From Harmothoe impar (taxonomy: Eukaryota; Annelida; Polychaeta; Phyllodocida; Polynoidae), in the NCBI GenBank assembly GCA_947462335.1, contig OX381705.1, forward strand, positions 33,627,570-33,691,569: a DNA stretch of 64,000 nucleotides, written 5' to 3'. A program made the translations under genes and the position numbers. Positions 1 through 12,335 of the stretch are shown here, piece by piece (position 1 is the stretch's first letter; each line of letters opens with the position of its first letter). A model generated the notes under the pieces. That model searched no databases. It was not told where the DNA came from and was given only the letters and a program-made list of their open reading frames with translations.

Positions 1-3000
1 GATGTTATATTGATTATCAGACTCAATTACTTTGATTGATTTATATTGAATTGATTCAAAATTAGTTTTGATTAGTGTTATTCATTTATTCAAACTTATT
101 TCAAATAATTGGCCTGGATTACAACGCATTGGAGGGTGTTCTCGACCTTTACCAAATCAAGTTACTTTTATTGTTTGGCATTAGCTGGTGTAATAGCAGA
201 CGCTATTTGCAGAAATATAATCATTTAATCTCCCCGTCTGTAAGAAGAACCAAGCAATGTCATTGGTCCCTTGGGATCTCCACCACTGTCCACATCCTAA
301 ATCATAGTATTGATAGTACGGGTAGATGCATGTGCCAAAGCAACGTTATTTAGAGTATGTGGTAAGCTACATCTGATAGAGCAACTTATAAAACGATGAC
401 TTTAAGACCAAAGGCTGTGATCAAATATCTAGAAAAATTCGGATATTTGGTAATAGAGATATCTCGAAAACAAAAAAAAGTGAGATTGGAGAGTGCCCAT
501 ACATATTTAAAGAGCTAGTTCTCAAATACGAGAAGTGGTACCCGCTATAATGCACCACTTGAAAGCTGACGATCGACCTCGATTGTGTAATTGAGTTTTA
601 CCGTGGACGACCCTATGCCCATGACTGTACACAACTGTATTTATGTAAATAAATATAGAATTTTAGTTTATAATTCACTCTGATTATTTACTCCAGAAAT
701 ATATATATAATCTTACTTTCATTGAATGTGGCCTGTATAGAGACCGTTGTTTTTAGTTCAAGAAACTAATGCCTCCAGTCAATGTGTTTGTTACTCAAAG
801 TATACCAAGTAGTTGTGAGGAGGTGCACTACGCCACAGAACACGACTACAAAGGGATCTTGTGACCACTTCACTACACCTCTCCTTTCATCATAGAGGCA
901 TTCATCATTGACACGTGGCACATCTTATGTATAGGTGGTGATTCAGCATTTTCTACAAGCGTTAGTATTATTGCCTGCTCTTGTGTGTTGCTCAAATCAT
1001 GTACGGTAGTTTCGCTAGTGTTTTCAGTTTTCTGAGGGTGTCACTCGGTTTCCACAACTTTGCGCTGTCTTTGCTTGACATTTCTTTGTGACATTCGATA
1101 TTGACGGCTCATTGAGGAGAATCATTTATGTAATAATTAGTCTGTTTTATTATGTTGTGTGTGATCTTGTCTTGAGGGACCTCTTGTATTTTAATGAGAC
1201 AAAGGGATGAGTTGGATCTCTTGGTAACAGTATCGAGTAACCGCCATTGTGATAGCAAAATCATTGTAGTATCAGTATTAATTTGACAGCATATGACCAC
1301 ACACTGAAAACCAAGGGAAACTAAACCTCGTCAGTTGTAATGACCTAGGTTGTCTCTAATCAGTGCCCCCTCCAGCAGGGGTATCCCGTTTACAGTCTTG
1401 GTGTATTCCTGGTTGATCTACACAGCATAGATTGGTGTGTGCCAGTGGGTGAAGATAATGGCCACGTAGGTTTAAAGGCCACTCTTCTCCCTGTCACCAC
1501 TCTTGATAAAAAGAGCTATGTTAATAGTTCATCTCTTCGACACAAAGTTAGACACTAGCTATGTGCAAGTATGTGCCTTGATATCTGACAACTAAGGATT
1601 GGCATTGAGACAACTCAGCACATATTTTGACTTGAAGGTTGTCATTACTGATGACCCAAGGTAGTCACATCCCATGTGATAACTTAAGTTCATCATTATG
1701 ATAACCTTGAATCAGATGTGCCAGCCCAAGGTCGTCACAATGATCACCTAGGGTACTCAACTTGACGACCTAAGGTTGTCAAATTAGGTATTGTCAATTT
1801 GAGGACATGAAGTTGTCAATAAGGTTTTCAGTGTACAAAAAACTTTAAAAAATCTACACGGTCATATTCAATTCCATTATCCGTGCTCCAATGGCCTTAC
1901 AGACTAATTCCGTTTACAATATCTTCTTACGGAGGATTTAAGGTTCAGATGATAGTCATTGCCAAAACATGTCATTATAGCTCCCCTTTATTGTTCAACC
2001 TGAAGGCATTGCAGATACACGTGGCATGTAAACGCTATCATAATAGATTTACGTGACAACCATGGGTAATGTGAATTGCCATGTATGTTGAATTGTCACG
2101 TTTTGATTCCGCAAATACCACACACGTTGTATTAGTAAAAGAGTGGAGTTCTCCTATTAGACCACATCGTTTTAGAACAATCAGAGATATATCCATTGGA
2201 GATGTTAACCGTTATCAGCATCTAGACAAATACATGAAGCTGATTTTGTGAGTCTCTTTATATACTCAACATACATAATATTTGACATCTTATGTATGAT
2301 CCTTACAAGTGTGGGCTTGCAATTTTTCGACTCAAGTATTATAACTCCATAGTTATAGCTAGCACATCCCGTGTAGAATGTTAGTCTCAGCTTAGTTAAG
2401 GTACAGTATTTAAAATCCGTTCATATACATATACTGGTTAAAGCTTATATCCTTTGACAACAATTCACAATCTGGACTCAAACATTTATGGCGTATAATG
2501 AGCAATGTGAAAGGATTAAAAGGGAGTAGTAAGTTCCATACAATTTGCTAGACAAAGAACATACTGTACTTTGCTCCTCCTTAATTTTCACATTCGTAGG
2601 GCTGCTGAATATGTACTCCTGTTTGTTCGCCAGGGTTAAAGCAGCTCCTATTTTTGAAGCATCGCCCTTTTGCCGCCAGTATCTGTAGTCTAGATTTTAA
2701 ATATTCAATGTGGGTACATCTGTAGAATCTACTGTATTTTTACAGTAGATTCTACTCTGAACCTACACTATAGTCCACTGTATACCTGTAGAAATGCAAC
2801 CAACTATTTGCATCGTGGATGCAAGGTTTGCAACATTTATGCCCGTGTCCTTCAGTGACCTTGTACAGTCAGAAGCATAAGGGTTAAAGTGATAGCTGTC
2901 TGCACCTTTGTGATCACGGATGTGAGAAATAATGGCAGGTCTAGTCTTGGCCTTGTCAATTCCCACAAAAGGGAGGTTGGGATTCACACATGATGTTTCT

Positions 3001-5290
3001 AACTAACAAACCACTGACTCCCAAAAGGGATTTAGCTGTCAGCTCAGACCGCACCTGCCTTGGTCAGGGTGTGACAGGTACAGCACCCTAACGGCCAAAT
3101 GATGGTCATGGGTTAGCCCCAACAGTGGGGAGATTAAGAATCCCTTCAGCATATGCCTGTAAACGAAACAATGTATCGTGTGTTCTATTGCAATATTCAG
3201 CCGACATAACGCTCGTAGAAACAGAACATACGTGACCATAGATGTTTAATTTACATTGGCCAAATCCTGCCACGGAGGCGATTTTGTCATTGCACGACAT
3301 CATTCTGATACCGTCCAATTTGATGTCACACAGAGTTGCGTATTTTAGAAAGATGTTATGATGAATTTGCAGTATGTTAACCTTTATTGAAAAACCTCTG
3401 TTGTTTAGTATAGGTTGGCCATCAATAACTATTCTCCAAATTGTTGTATGTAAGTGTTTATATATTAGATTAACAAACTTTGCCACAGGTTGATTTACCA
3501 AGGACCTAACTCTGCCGCCTACATCGTGTATTCTCTCTAGACCTGAATTAGGACACCATATACAATTAAGCAACCTGTATCCTGGACATCTGTCATAGTC
3601 CCACAGTAAGGAGAAGATACAATAAAGGTGCATATTATGCAACTACCCACACTGCTGTCCGCTTCTCACCCCCTCCCGCCCAGCCCCACAAGGGGTGCTC
3701 AGGGTATGCCTGACCCTGGAGGATAAATCTTTAATGGCACCTGTCTATTGATACATCAGTCCCCTTATAGCTGCGGCCACCCTGCTCCCGCAGAATTCCT
3801 AGATCGGTTTAGCATTGGTTGTACCTCTGCCCCATCCTGCCTGTCTGTATTGAACAATTTGTTCACGATCTTTTTTTCATTTTGAGGATATAATGACAAT
3901 ACATTCTGTCCAGAAAAAAAAGGAGTAAATATGTTTTCTATAATCTATAAAGCCCCCTTTTCCCCTGTCTATATCTGAAGTTTTTGCTTCGGAGCACAGT
4001 GGTGCAGATAAACTGTAAGGAGAGTTGGCAGTGGCTGCATGGTGAGCGTTGATGGCAGTAACATCTGCTCACCTGATTGACATTAGCCGTGGCTTCCATA
4101 TTGCCCTGACCTGGGTTTGTTATCATTTAAGTACATCGTTTGCCTTTCCTGTCTGTCCCTACCCCTTCCCATACACCGCTACCCCATGGGTATTTCTGCA
4201 CCGAGATGAATCTCCCCTCTCCCCTTACCTTTGTGGCTTTCAGCTGGTCATATACCCCCGCTAACATGGACATAAGGAATTCAATTGTTCTATTGCTTTG
4301 CTTCTAATACATCTGGAAATTCTATTGTTTCTGCCTAGCAACACATATTGCCATGGTCCTGGGGTTGATTATAACCATATCCACCTAATTGGTGCAATTG
4401 TATTGTTAACCACGCATGGTTACATCGAACTAAATAAATTCTGTCAGAAACCAAATGAAGTACAGACATACATGTAGTAATTTGTGGTAGGCTAGAAGTC
4501 AAGACCCAACTTGCCCCATAGATGGTGAGTACATGTCATACCAGAAGTCTTCTCTAAAGACGAAGTCTAAGGGTAATACACGGTTTATAATGACACTAAT
4601 ATGATAATAATTTTCTTAAACGTACAAAGCCATACTCAGAGGTCAAATCACATTGTTTGGAGAGATATTTTTGGTATGAGACGATGCTGACACATCATTT
4701 CCGTTTATTTACCCTGGCCACATTCATAAAGAACTTCCACAGTTCGAGAATGTATAATTATCACCAGCAATATGATATTGATCCACGAAGTTGATCTATT
4801 ATAATAAAGATAGTGTATGAATGGAGTAATCAAGATTACATTACCACAGATTATCAGGGATCAAGATAAAGAGCGAACTGTATACGTCTCAATATATCCC
4901 ACCACCTCCAAAGACAATGCTGCTGCCATAGACGTGTCGAGGTAGGGTAGTGTGTAGCTTCTTGTTAGCTGCCCCATCTGCCATTCCCAGGTATAACTAG
5001 CATACTTGCTACCTCAGCACAAAATGTACCCCATTGAGGACCGTATGGCCAGTCAGGTCATGTGCTACTAGAATAGTTGAGGTCACAATGACCACTGTAT
5101 ACTATCATGGTTATGTCAAGCTCTTCCATCACATGTAGGCCTACTCATCTTTTGAATATATTCATGGTATCATCTGATTAGGGCCCTTTATTGCTACTGG
5201 AACTGTACACACTATATGCAATTATCCATCCATTTACTCGTCGGCCTCACTCCCATTAACATAGTGACATGCCCTGTATCCCCTATTCCT
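1..5290. other. Gene-poor stretch, no recognised gene
   Basis: I see no exon, RNA gene or complete transposon that I can name here. Visible structure includes a hairpin at about 2722-2754, whose arms read TAGAATCTACTGTA and its complement. Degenerate copies of a motif like CCAAGGTNGTCA occur around 1660-1790. Open frames present look like chance frames, with one longer minus-strand frame listed separately. Confidence 0.6.
3106..3642 (-). other. Unassigned 178-codon open frame
   Basis: This is the longest non-repetitive open frame in the first 5 kb, 178 codons on the minus strand. I do not recognise a domain in the translation. It has no signal peptide and no clear membrane segment. There is no obvious splice structure or codon pattern around it. 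In DNA of this composition a frame this long is uncommon but can arise by chance. It could also be a remnant of an old transposon coding region. I make no functional claim. Confidence 0.15.
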
Positions 5291-5292
5291 TA

Positions 5293-5910
5293 TAATACTC
5301 ATGATCATACCTACACCCTGACCTGGCCTGATCATAGCCACTATTCACTGTACTGCTCACAGTTATACCTACACCCTGACCTGGCCTGATCGTAGCCGCT
5401 ATTCACTGTACTACTCACAGTTATACCTACACCCTGACCTGGCCTGATCGTAGCCGCTATTCACTGTACTGCTCACAGTTATACCTACACCCTGACCTGG
5501 CCTGATCGTAGCCGCTATTCACTGTACTACTCACAGTTATACCTACACCCTGACCTGGCCTGACCGTAGCCGCTATTCACTGTACTACTCATAGTTATAC
5601 CTACACCCTGACCTGGCCTGATCGTAGCCGCTATTCACTGTACTACTCACAGTGATACTTACACCCTGACCTGGCCTGATCGTAGCCGCTATTTACTGTA
5701 CTACTCACAGTTATACCTACACCCTGACCTGGCCTGACCGTAGCCGCTATTCACTGTACTGCTCACAGTTATACCTACACCCCGACCTGGCCTGATCGTA
5801 GCCGCTATTCACTGTACTGCTCACAGTTATACCTACACCCTGACCTGGCCTGACCGTAGCCGCTATTCACTGTACTACTCACAGTTATACCTACACCCTG
5901 ACCTGCCCTG
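5293..5910. repeat. 58-bp minisatellite, about 10.5 copies
   Basis: Head-to-tail units of 58 bp begin at CTATTCACTGTACT and contain ACACCCTGACCTGGCCTG. The period can be read directly (5341, 5399, 5457 and so on). Copies differ by a few substitutions, such as GATCGTAGCCG against GACCGTAGCCG. The array runs directly into a second array with a shorter but related unit. Confidence 0.95.
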
Positions 5911-6018
5911 CCGACCCTGTTCACTATTAGAACAAATGGAGTGCTTCGTTGCAATCAAGCAAGCCTGACGGACATGATCATTGTGTGGGGATGCAACCGT
6001 TCCAGGGTACATGTACAA

Positions 6019-6890
6019 TCCCACCAACACAGTGACCTGCTCCGTAACCCGTATCCATTATACTACTCATGGTCCCAACAACACAGTGACCTGCTCCGTA
6101 ACCCGTATCCATTATACTACTCATGGTCCCAACAACACAGTGATCTGCTCCGTAACCCGTATCCATTATACTACTCATGGTCCCAACAACACAGTGACCT
6201 GCTCCGTAACCCGTATCCATTATACTACTCATAGTCCCAGCAACACAGTGACCTGCTCCGTAACCCTTATCCACTATACTACCCATGGTCCCACCACCTT
6301 ACTCACTGCACTACTCACGGTCAAATCCACACAATCACCTGCCCTGTAACCCCTATTCACTCTGCTACTCATGGTCAAATCCACACAATCACCTGCCCTG
6401 TAACCCCTATTCACTATGCTACCCATGGTCCCATCTACACAGTGACGTGCCCTGTAACCCCTATTCACTATGCTACTCATGGTCCCATCTACACAGTGAC
6501 CAGCCCTGTAGCTCCTATTCACTATACTACTCACGGTCCAAACAAAACTGTGACCTGCTCTGTAGCCCCTATTCACTATACTACTCACAGTCCAACCAAA
6601 ACTGTGACCTGCTCTGTAGCCCCTATTCACTATACTACTCACAGTCCAACCAAAACTGTGACCTGCTCTGTAGCCCCTATTCACTATACTACTCACTGTC
6701 CAACCAAAACGGTGACCTGCTCTGTAGCCCCTATTCACTATATGTGACATGCACTGGGAAAAGGGACCTTAGTGTACCCTGCACTAAGGGCCTTTTTCGC
6801 AGATCGTGTCACATATTACTAACAGTCCAACCAAAACGCTGACCTGCTATGTAGCCCCTATTCCCTATACTACTCACGGTCCCACTTACA
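6019..6890. repeat. 54-bp minisatellite related to the 58-bp array
   Basis: Units of 54 bp follow the pattern CACAGTGACCTG...TAACCC...TATTCACTATACTACTCAYGGTCC. Three sub-blocks are visible: CGTAACCCGTATCCATTATAC copies near 6030-6240, CTGTAACCCCTATTC copies near 6290-6500, and GTAGCCCCTATTC copies near 6500-6740. The unit shares the core GACCTG...TATTCACTRTACTACTCACAGT with the preceding 58-bp array, so the two probably have one origin. Because 54 is a multiple of three, the array produces long repetitive open frames on both strands. These are artefacts of the repeat and I do not call them genes. Confidence 0.95.
6741..6815. mobile_element. 75-bp inverted-repeat insertion inside the minisatellite
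   Basis: The minisatellite unit is broken by 75 bp starting TATGTGACATG and ending CGTGTCACATA. These ends are imperfect inverted repeats of about 11 bp. The unit resumes immediately afterwards, with TA possibly duplicated. The middle, from AGGGACCTTAG to TTTTTCGCAGAT, recurs at 57936-57983. Confidence 0.6.
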
Positions 6891-6899
6891 CGTGAGCTG

Positions 6900-8080
6900 C
6901 ACTGTATTTCCTGTTCAGTATACTATTCACGGTATCTACTAGTATACAGTGACCCATATTCACTGTACAACTGCTATACCTCTCAAAGTCTCATCCACAC
7001 AGTGAACTGCTTACTTATTCACTATGCAATTTGGGACCTCATATACTACCTTGCCTTATAGTCTTTGGTACTGTATAATGTTATGTTTGTGTTAAAGTTA
7101 GCATATGTCAGCGTTAACATCTAATGGAATTTCTTCGCAACGATGTTTTTCACTTGCTCTTGAGTAGCCAGCCACAGCCAACCACAGATTATAAAAACGC
7201 AAAAGCTATTGGAGAATAACTAAACAGGCAGGATGCTCGAAAGCATGCCCTGTATTGTGTGTTTTCCTGCCCTTACTTGGGATATCCTTTCCTGTCCTAC
7301 AGCTCTTCTTGTCATAAATGTCACTCCTACACCTTGTATATTAAATGGTAAAGGCAAAATATTTAACAGATAGGAGAAGGTAGTGAGCACAGAAGGCCTT
7401 AATCCAAGAGCAGATCATTATGAGTGCGTGAACATGGCAGTGACATTATGCGACTAACCAGAGGTCATTGTTATAAATGCCATACTTAAGACTTACTTCT
7501 TGACTTCTCTCAATCTGTTCCACAGATAGATGCCCATCTACTCGTAGATGATAATAGAAGTGAAGCCATACCTAGAAAGCCAAGAAAGCCAAGCATTACC
7601 ATCATCTGGTCGCTCAAGGACCCACCTTTCATTATGGACTTGTATTTATCATGTATGAATCATACTGTCTTAATAAGAGATTCTTATGGTGCTACGATGA
7701 AACAAATATCTTTTTGCAGGAATGCAGGATAGTTCGCACCATGCCCAAGCCTCCGTCCTCTTTTGTTTCTAGCCTTTATCTCCCTCTTCCCCTAGCCTTT
7801 GTCTCCGTTCTTCTCCCCATGGCCTCTGTCCCTTTCTTCCCCCACTTCTGTCCTGTTCTCCCCCTGGCCTCTGTTCTAAACTCCCCCTGTCAGCTGACAG
7901 CACTACATATATAGCTAGCGGCACAGTTATTGTAGTTAATTCTAAAACCAGATATCACTTACCTTTGAAAGTTATTACAACCCTGCTAATGTAGTCATCT
8001 TTAAGTACAGACCACTAACTTCATTCATTATCTTACTACATTATAACCATGGAGTGGTAGCTGTGTGGATGCCACAGGCC
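6900..8080. other. Intergenic, no recognised gene
   Basis: This stretch is a decayed tail of the minisatellite up to about 7040, followed by unremarkable AT-rich DNA. The 87-codon frame at 7651-7914 encodes a repetitive Pro/Leu/Val-rich sequence from CT-rich DNA and I do not support it as a gene. Confidence 0.5.
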
Positions 8081-8400
8081 GTGTCTTATGAGTTTGTAAC
8101 AATTGAAACGTCTTTGACCGGGTGTCGTCTTTGACCTGTGTCGTCTTTGACCTGTGTAGTCTTTGACCAGCAAGTTTTAGAATGGCTGAAATGGGAGCTA
8201 TGTACACAGAAATTGGGGGAAAAGGTTAATGGATATTTTAACACTATATACTACAAATATCCCTGCATTTCTGTTTACATAGCTCCCATTTCAGCCATTT
8301 TAAAACTTGCTGGTCAAAGACTACACCGGTCAAAGACGACACAGGTCAAAGACGACACCCGGTCAAAGATGTTTCAATTGTTACAAACTCATGAGACACA
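8081..8400. mobile_element. Foldback MITE with subterminal GTCTTTGACC repeats
   Basis: Two arms of about 128 bp (8081-8208 and 8273-8400) are near-perfect inverted copies around a short centre. Each arm starts GTGTCTYATGAGTTTGTAAC and contains four spaced copies of the word TCTTTGACC. It then continues into a segment containing GGCTGAAATGGGAGCTATGT. It has no coding capacity, so it is a non-autonomous foldback or MITE-type element. It lies about 310 bp upstream of the secreted-peptide exon. Confidence 0.85.
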
Positions 8401-8711
8401 CTGTACACTGGTATATGCAATCTCTAGTAACAACGATGTGATTTCGGATGAGTAACAGTGAAACTACCTTTGGCACGAGTGCAGCCGTGATACCTATTAC
8501 CGGGTACCTATAAAACTGATACAACTTTCTCATTTTGAAGCTCCCAATCCATTGAACTGTGCCATATTTTTTAGCATTACCTTCGTAAAAATACGTCATG
8601 AACTCAAATACAGAAATGACAAAAGTCATTAGGAACATTTATGTGAGGATTGTAAATAACAATGGTTAAGATAATGATTAATTGAGTTTTTTCTCTTCTG
8701 TGTGTGTGCAG

Positions 8712-8871
8712 GCACGATGACGTTGGCGGTGTATGTGCTGGGACTGGTCTGCCTCCTGCTGCCCGTCACACAGTCACACCCCCGCTGCAGCCTCATGCAC
8801 CTCTACAGCTTTGAGATGGCCGACATCTGTGGGGGGCACGTCTGTGCCCTGTCAGAGGAAGTCTGCAGAGG
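8712..8871 (+). CDS. Coding exon 1 of a secreted cysteine-rich peptide
   Basis: A pyrimidine-rich tract ending TGTGTGTGTGCAG precedes the exon. ATG lies at 8717 and the exon ends AGAGG before the donor GTGAGT, in phase 2. It encodes 51 residues. Residues 1-20 are a classical signal peptide with a hydrophobic core VLGLVCLLL, probably cleaved after PVTQS. The mature part begins HPRC and has cysteines at residues 24, 38, 43 and 50. The spacing CG-x10-C (Cys38 to Cys50, 11 residues between) equals that of an insulin B chain, and an extra upstream Cys is known in molluscan insulin-like peptides. However, no A-chain motif (CCxxxCx8C) was found downstream, so an insulin identity is only a possibility. 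The intron just upstream of the ATG implies a 5' UTR exon that I could not locate. Confidence 0.6.
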
Positions 8872-8879
8872 GTGAGTAT

Positions 8880-11440
8880 TCACTTGATGATTATAAATGA
8901 TTTTATTTACCTATGCCGCAGAAACGCTAGATCATCCCTATATAGAGCAGTTCATGACCATTGTGATAGACTCATGACACTTTAATTAAGGACCTTTAGG
9001 TACTTAATGATCATTATTCATTATAGGGACTGATGTGTAAATTACATAGTTCATCTGGTGTAAGTGATAGTGATTTTCATCATAAGTGAACTTTAGTTTC
9101 CAGCCAATTAACAACTTGCATGGTCATAGCTATTAGCAAATGGGTTTCATGTGCCATCGTTATGTTAATCATAAACATGGCTCTATATGGCCGTCTGAGG
9201 TATACGTTTCTTATTGTGGGCAGTAGATATTGAACGTGCCACACAAATCGGTGAGATATTACAAGTGATTTACATCATCTAGTACAGTGTGTGACTTACT
9301 TTAGGATCAAGCAAATAGGTGACGCCATCACTATAGTTTCTTCTAGAGATACTAAAATGAGACTTCAATGAAACACTTTTTACAGCTTTGTATGAATACA
9401 CCCAGTTAAAGTTTCCAATGATATCATTCAACATTCGCATGAAGATTTTAACATTCACAAAAGAAATTGCATGCTATGAACAAGGTAACTAGTTTCATGA
9501 TGTTTTTATAGGTTCTTAGTGCTCTTACTAAGTATGTGATCATTATCCTAAAGTCCGTCGAGACCCAGTTACATGATGTGTTGATGTGTAATGCGGCTAG
9601 AAATTAATGTAAGGATACTATTATATCAATCAGGTGGTATTTGAACATGGTTTGTTACATAATAATAATATGACTAGACGAGCTTTAAGTCGAGGGAGAG
9701 CCAGCCCTGCTGACCGTTGTAAGGGGCTCAAAGGGGGAAGCATTGGCGACACCCAGTGGGCACAGAACATTGAATCAACATTGATAAATGGTTGTCAACA
9801 TTGATTCAATGTTGATTCAACGTTGATTCAACATAGACCAGGATTTTGTGCCCACTGGGCATGACTGACTGTGATAAGAGTCACCCAACTCTCTTTCGTT
9901 CCCTGTGTTTATAAGCATTAGTGTGTGGCAAATAAAGAGAGTTATCGCATGTAATAATACAATAATTGCATGCATTTACACAGATTTATCACATGCTCAG
10001 TTATATTAAACTATAAGACTATAAGAGCTCTCTTTTTCCTTTTATCATTGTATGTAAAAATAATAATTTTAAGAGACCCACCTCCTTACCCGTTGTATTC
10101 AATGGTGCAGAAAGTTAACGGCAACGTTCAATTAACCTTTGACCATGCACATCATATATGAGAAGGAGAGCGCCATTTTGATAAGTAATCTATGAATCAC
10201 ATGTTGAACGCTATTTTATCGTTACATTTTAGCCGTGGGTAAGTTCTATTCACTGGCTTTGCTGCATGACTTTGAACTAGCTTAGACTTTTGCCAACCGT
10301 ACTGCGCATACAGTATTGCTTATAAGTTATGTGTACCGGTGTACAGCGTGAAAGCTCGTTAAGATTGACTCTTCGATCTTTATTTCAACGCTTTGGTGGG
10401 ATTTCCCTTTTTTTGGAACCTAAATATCATATGAAAATAATGATCCGGAAAATCATCCACAAATTAAAACCTTTGACTGCTAGCAGGTCACTATATCGAC
10501 CGAAGCATCTAAACTGTTGAGCTAAATTTAAAAATATATATTATTACACAAAATTGAGGAAAATATTGCATAGCACCCCAAGTTTAGTATCATATTAAAG
10601 CTTGTGATATTCTCTGACACATCCCGTATTCCAAGAAAGGTCAAAGAGTAGCAATGGCAATACCTCATATCAATTATTGCCATTTACATTTTCTATATAT
10701 CTGTGACTTTTGGCAAAGATATAGAGAAAACTGGCGGTGAGAGGGTACCTGTTTATCTCAAAGAAATAGCGCTGTCATACCTGGACAATATGTATCATAG
10801 ATGGTTGTAATGCAACGACAGAGGTCCTAGAAGTAGGGCAATGCGCCCGTGCTAGGTTTAGATGCATATATATACATTTATTTCGATGTATTTATTAAAC
10901 CTAATGAAACAATTTTTTAACATAGCATGGGTGGTTTACCTATATATCATAAAATATATGATTGGCTTCATTAAAAATAGATCTCATTTAGGTCACTCAA
11001 ATAAAATCTTGTTTTCTCATCGACAAGCACTTATTTTCTGAGGGGCCAAAATGTATAGGAAAGTGTAGACTGCCACTAACAAATTTCACACTTTAGTTAT
11101 AAAAGCATTAATTGATTTTCAGAAGTTGGAAAATGTAAGGTATTCGTAGCCCACATTACTGACAGTATGAGCTTTAATTGCATACCAAATGTGGCAATAT
11201 TTCTCAATATTTGATACATTTTTCATTGAAAATGTTTTTAAGAAAAAAGAAAAAAAAAGGTTTTGGCCAAATCATGATTTTCATGACGTGCGCGGTGATG
11301 AGAAACCAGATTTGTTTTGAGTGGCCTTATCAGAAAACGGGATTTTAAGGTTAGAGTTGACTGTATCTGTCTGACTATAATAAATATATTCGAAAATATA
11401 GGTTAACTGGATTTGTATAATCAGATGTATTCTTCTGTGC
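8880..11440 (+). other. Predicted intron of the cysteine-rich peptide gene
   Basis: This is AT-rich intervening DNA between the two coding exons. It contains the small MITE at 9752-9859. I see no coding exon with good splice sites and no RNA gene in it. Confidence 0.45.
9752..9859. mobile_element. 108-bp MITE with CCCAGTGGGCACA termini
   Basis: Termini CCCAGTGGGCACA and TGTGCCCACTGGG are perfect 13-bp inverted repeats. The interior is made of TTGATTCAAC/GTTGAATCAA words in both orientations, so the element is almost one long palindrome. It has no coding capacity. Confidence 0.85.
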
Positions 11441-11444
11441 ACAG

Positions 11445-11543
11445 GTTACTGGAGTGTAAGGCGTGTATAGGGGCCAACCAAGGCGCGGGGATTGGGAGAT
11501 GAGAGCGGATGTGAAGCTAGCGCAGACAATGTCCCCCATCAAG
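11445..11543 (+). CDS. Coding exon 2 of the cysteine-rich peptide (stop at 11500-11502)
   Basis: The acceptor TTCTTCTGTGCACAG precedes the exon. Its first base completes the phase-2 codon left by the exon ending at 8871, giving Gly52. The exon then adds 18 residues with a CxxC pair (LLECKAC) and ends in GAGIGR before TGA. The predicted precursor is 70 residues, with six cysteines in the mature part spaced 13-4-6-6-2. The final Gly-Arg would allow trimming of Arg and C-terminal amidation, as in many neuropeptides. The exon continues as UTR to 11543, where AAG is followed by GTAAAC. Its GC content is clearly above that of its surroundings. The phase match supports the join, but no transcript is available. 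Confidence 0.5.
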
Positions 11544-11946
11544 GTAAACTTCAAATGTCCTTGACATTTCATACACATTATAATGTACAGTATGCATGTG
11601 CCAGACATTTTTCATGATTGGGAGATCTCTGATTTCTGATGACCACCAAAATAAGTAATATGTGTTTTGCAACCATAGAAATGCTCTTGCAACCCTAATA
11701 TAAAGGTTTCTGGTTTCGAATAATGTAATAATTTTTCATTGCGCTCATCTCTTTTGGAAATAGAACTACTCAATTCTAAGATAACAAGTGATAATATAGA
11801 CTTTCCGTTTTTTTACGTATCAAATCAAAGTTACAAGGCAGGGAGTCACCTTGGTGACAATGACTCATTGTAACTTCTCTGTGCCTTTTATATCAGCTCT
11901 GAATGGAATACTGAACATGTAATTTATTTCGTTCAACATGTTTCAG

Positions 11947-12335
11947 GATGGCTTCTTTGTGGGTCTCTGCACGTTATGGAACACCCGGGTCTCACCACTA
12001 CAACAGCCGAGTTACCATGGAAACAGAGTATCTCTCCTTAACATCCTGTTGTTATAAAGAGACAGCCTCCATACAACCATGGTATGGTTGCCATGGGGAG
12101 ACGTGTATGACTCTCCCCTATACTTCGATACTGTTGCCATAGGAAGGTAGTTCTCCCCTTATTTGATGACACGACCACCACGGAACGTAATGGGTATCTT
12201 GCCAAAGTTTGGGTTGTCATGGAGAGGCCCAGGCTGTGTCCAGGCCTGTTAGTCACTTTACAGGACTGTAGAAACCTTCATATTTCATCCTCTGTACATG
12301 ACCTTACTTGAATAAACAGGTGTTTTGTTTAGTCT
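11947..12335 (+). other. Predicted 3' UTR exon of the peptide gene
   Basis: The segment starts after an acceptor ending ACATGTTTCAG and is GC-richer than its flanks. It ends just after AATAAA at 12311-12316. It follows the UTR donor at 11543. No long frame here fits the coding phase, so I treat it as untranslated. Confidence 0.4.
12311..12316 (+). terminator. Polyadenylation signal AATAAA
   Basis: A canonical AATAAA lies at the end of the GC-rich exon-like segment, followed by a GT/T-rich stretch (GGTGTTTTGTTTAG) as expected of a cleavage site downstream element. Confidence 0.45.

Noticed and set aside
5941..6842. Overlapping open frames of 97-185 codons on both strands
   Set aside because: They are produced by the 54-bp minisatellite, whose period is a multiple of three; the translations are simple repeats such as YSLYYSQSNQNCDLLC.
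11948..12142. 64-codon frame with a CC pair, considered as an insulin A chain
   Set aside because: After the CC pair there is no Cys at +4 and no Cys 9 residues later, so the CCxxxCx8C motif fails; the frame also does not fit the exon phase.
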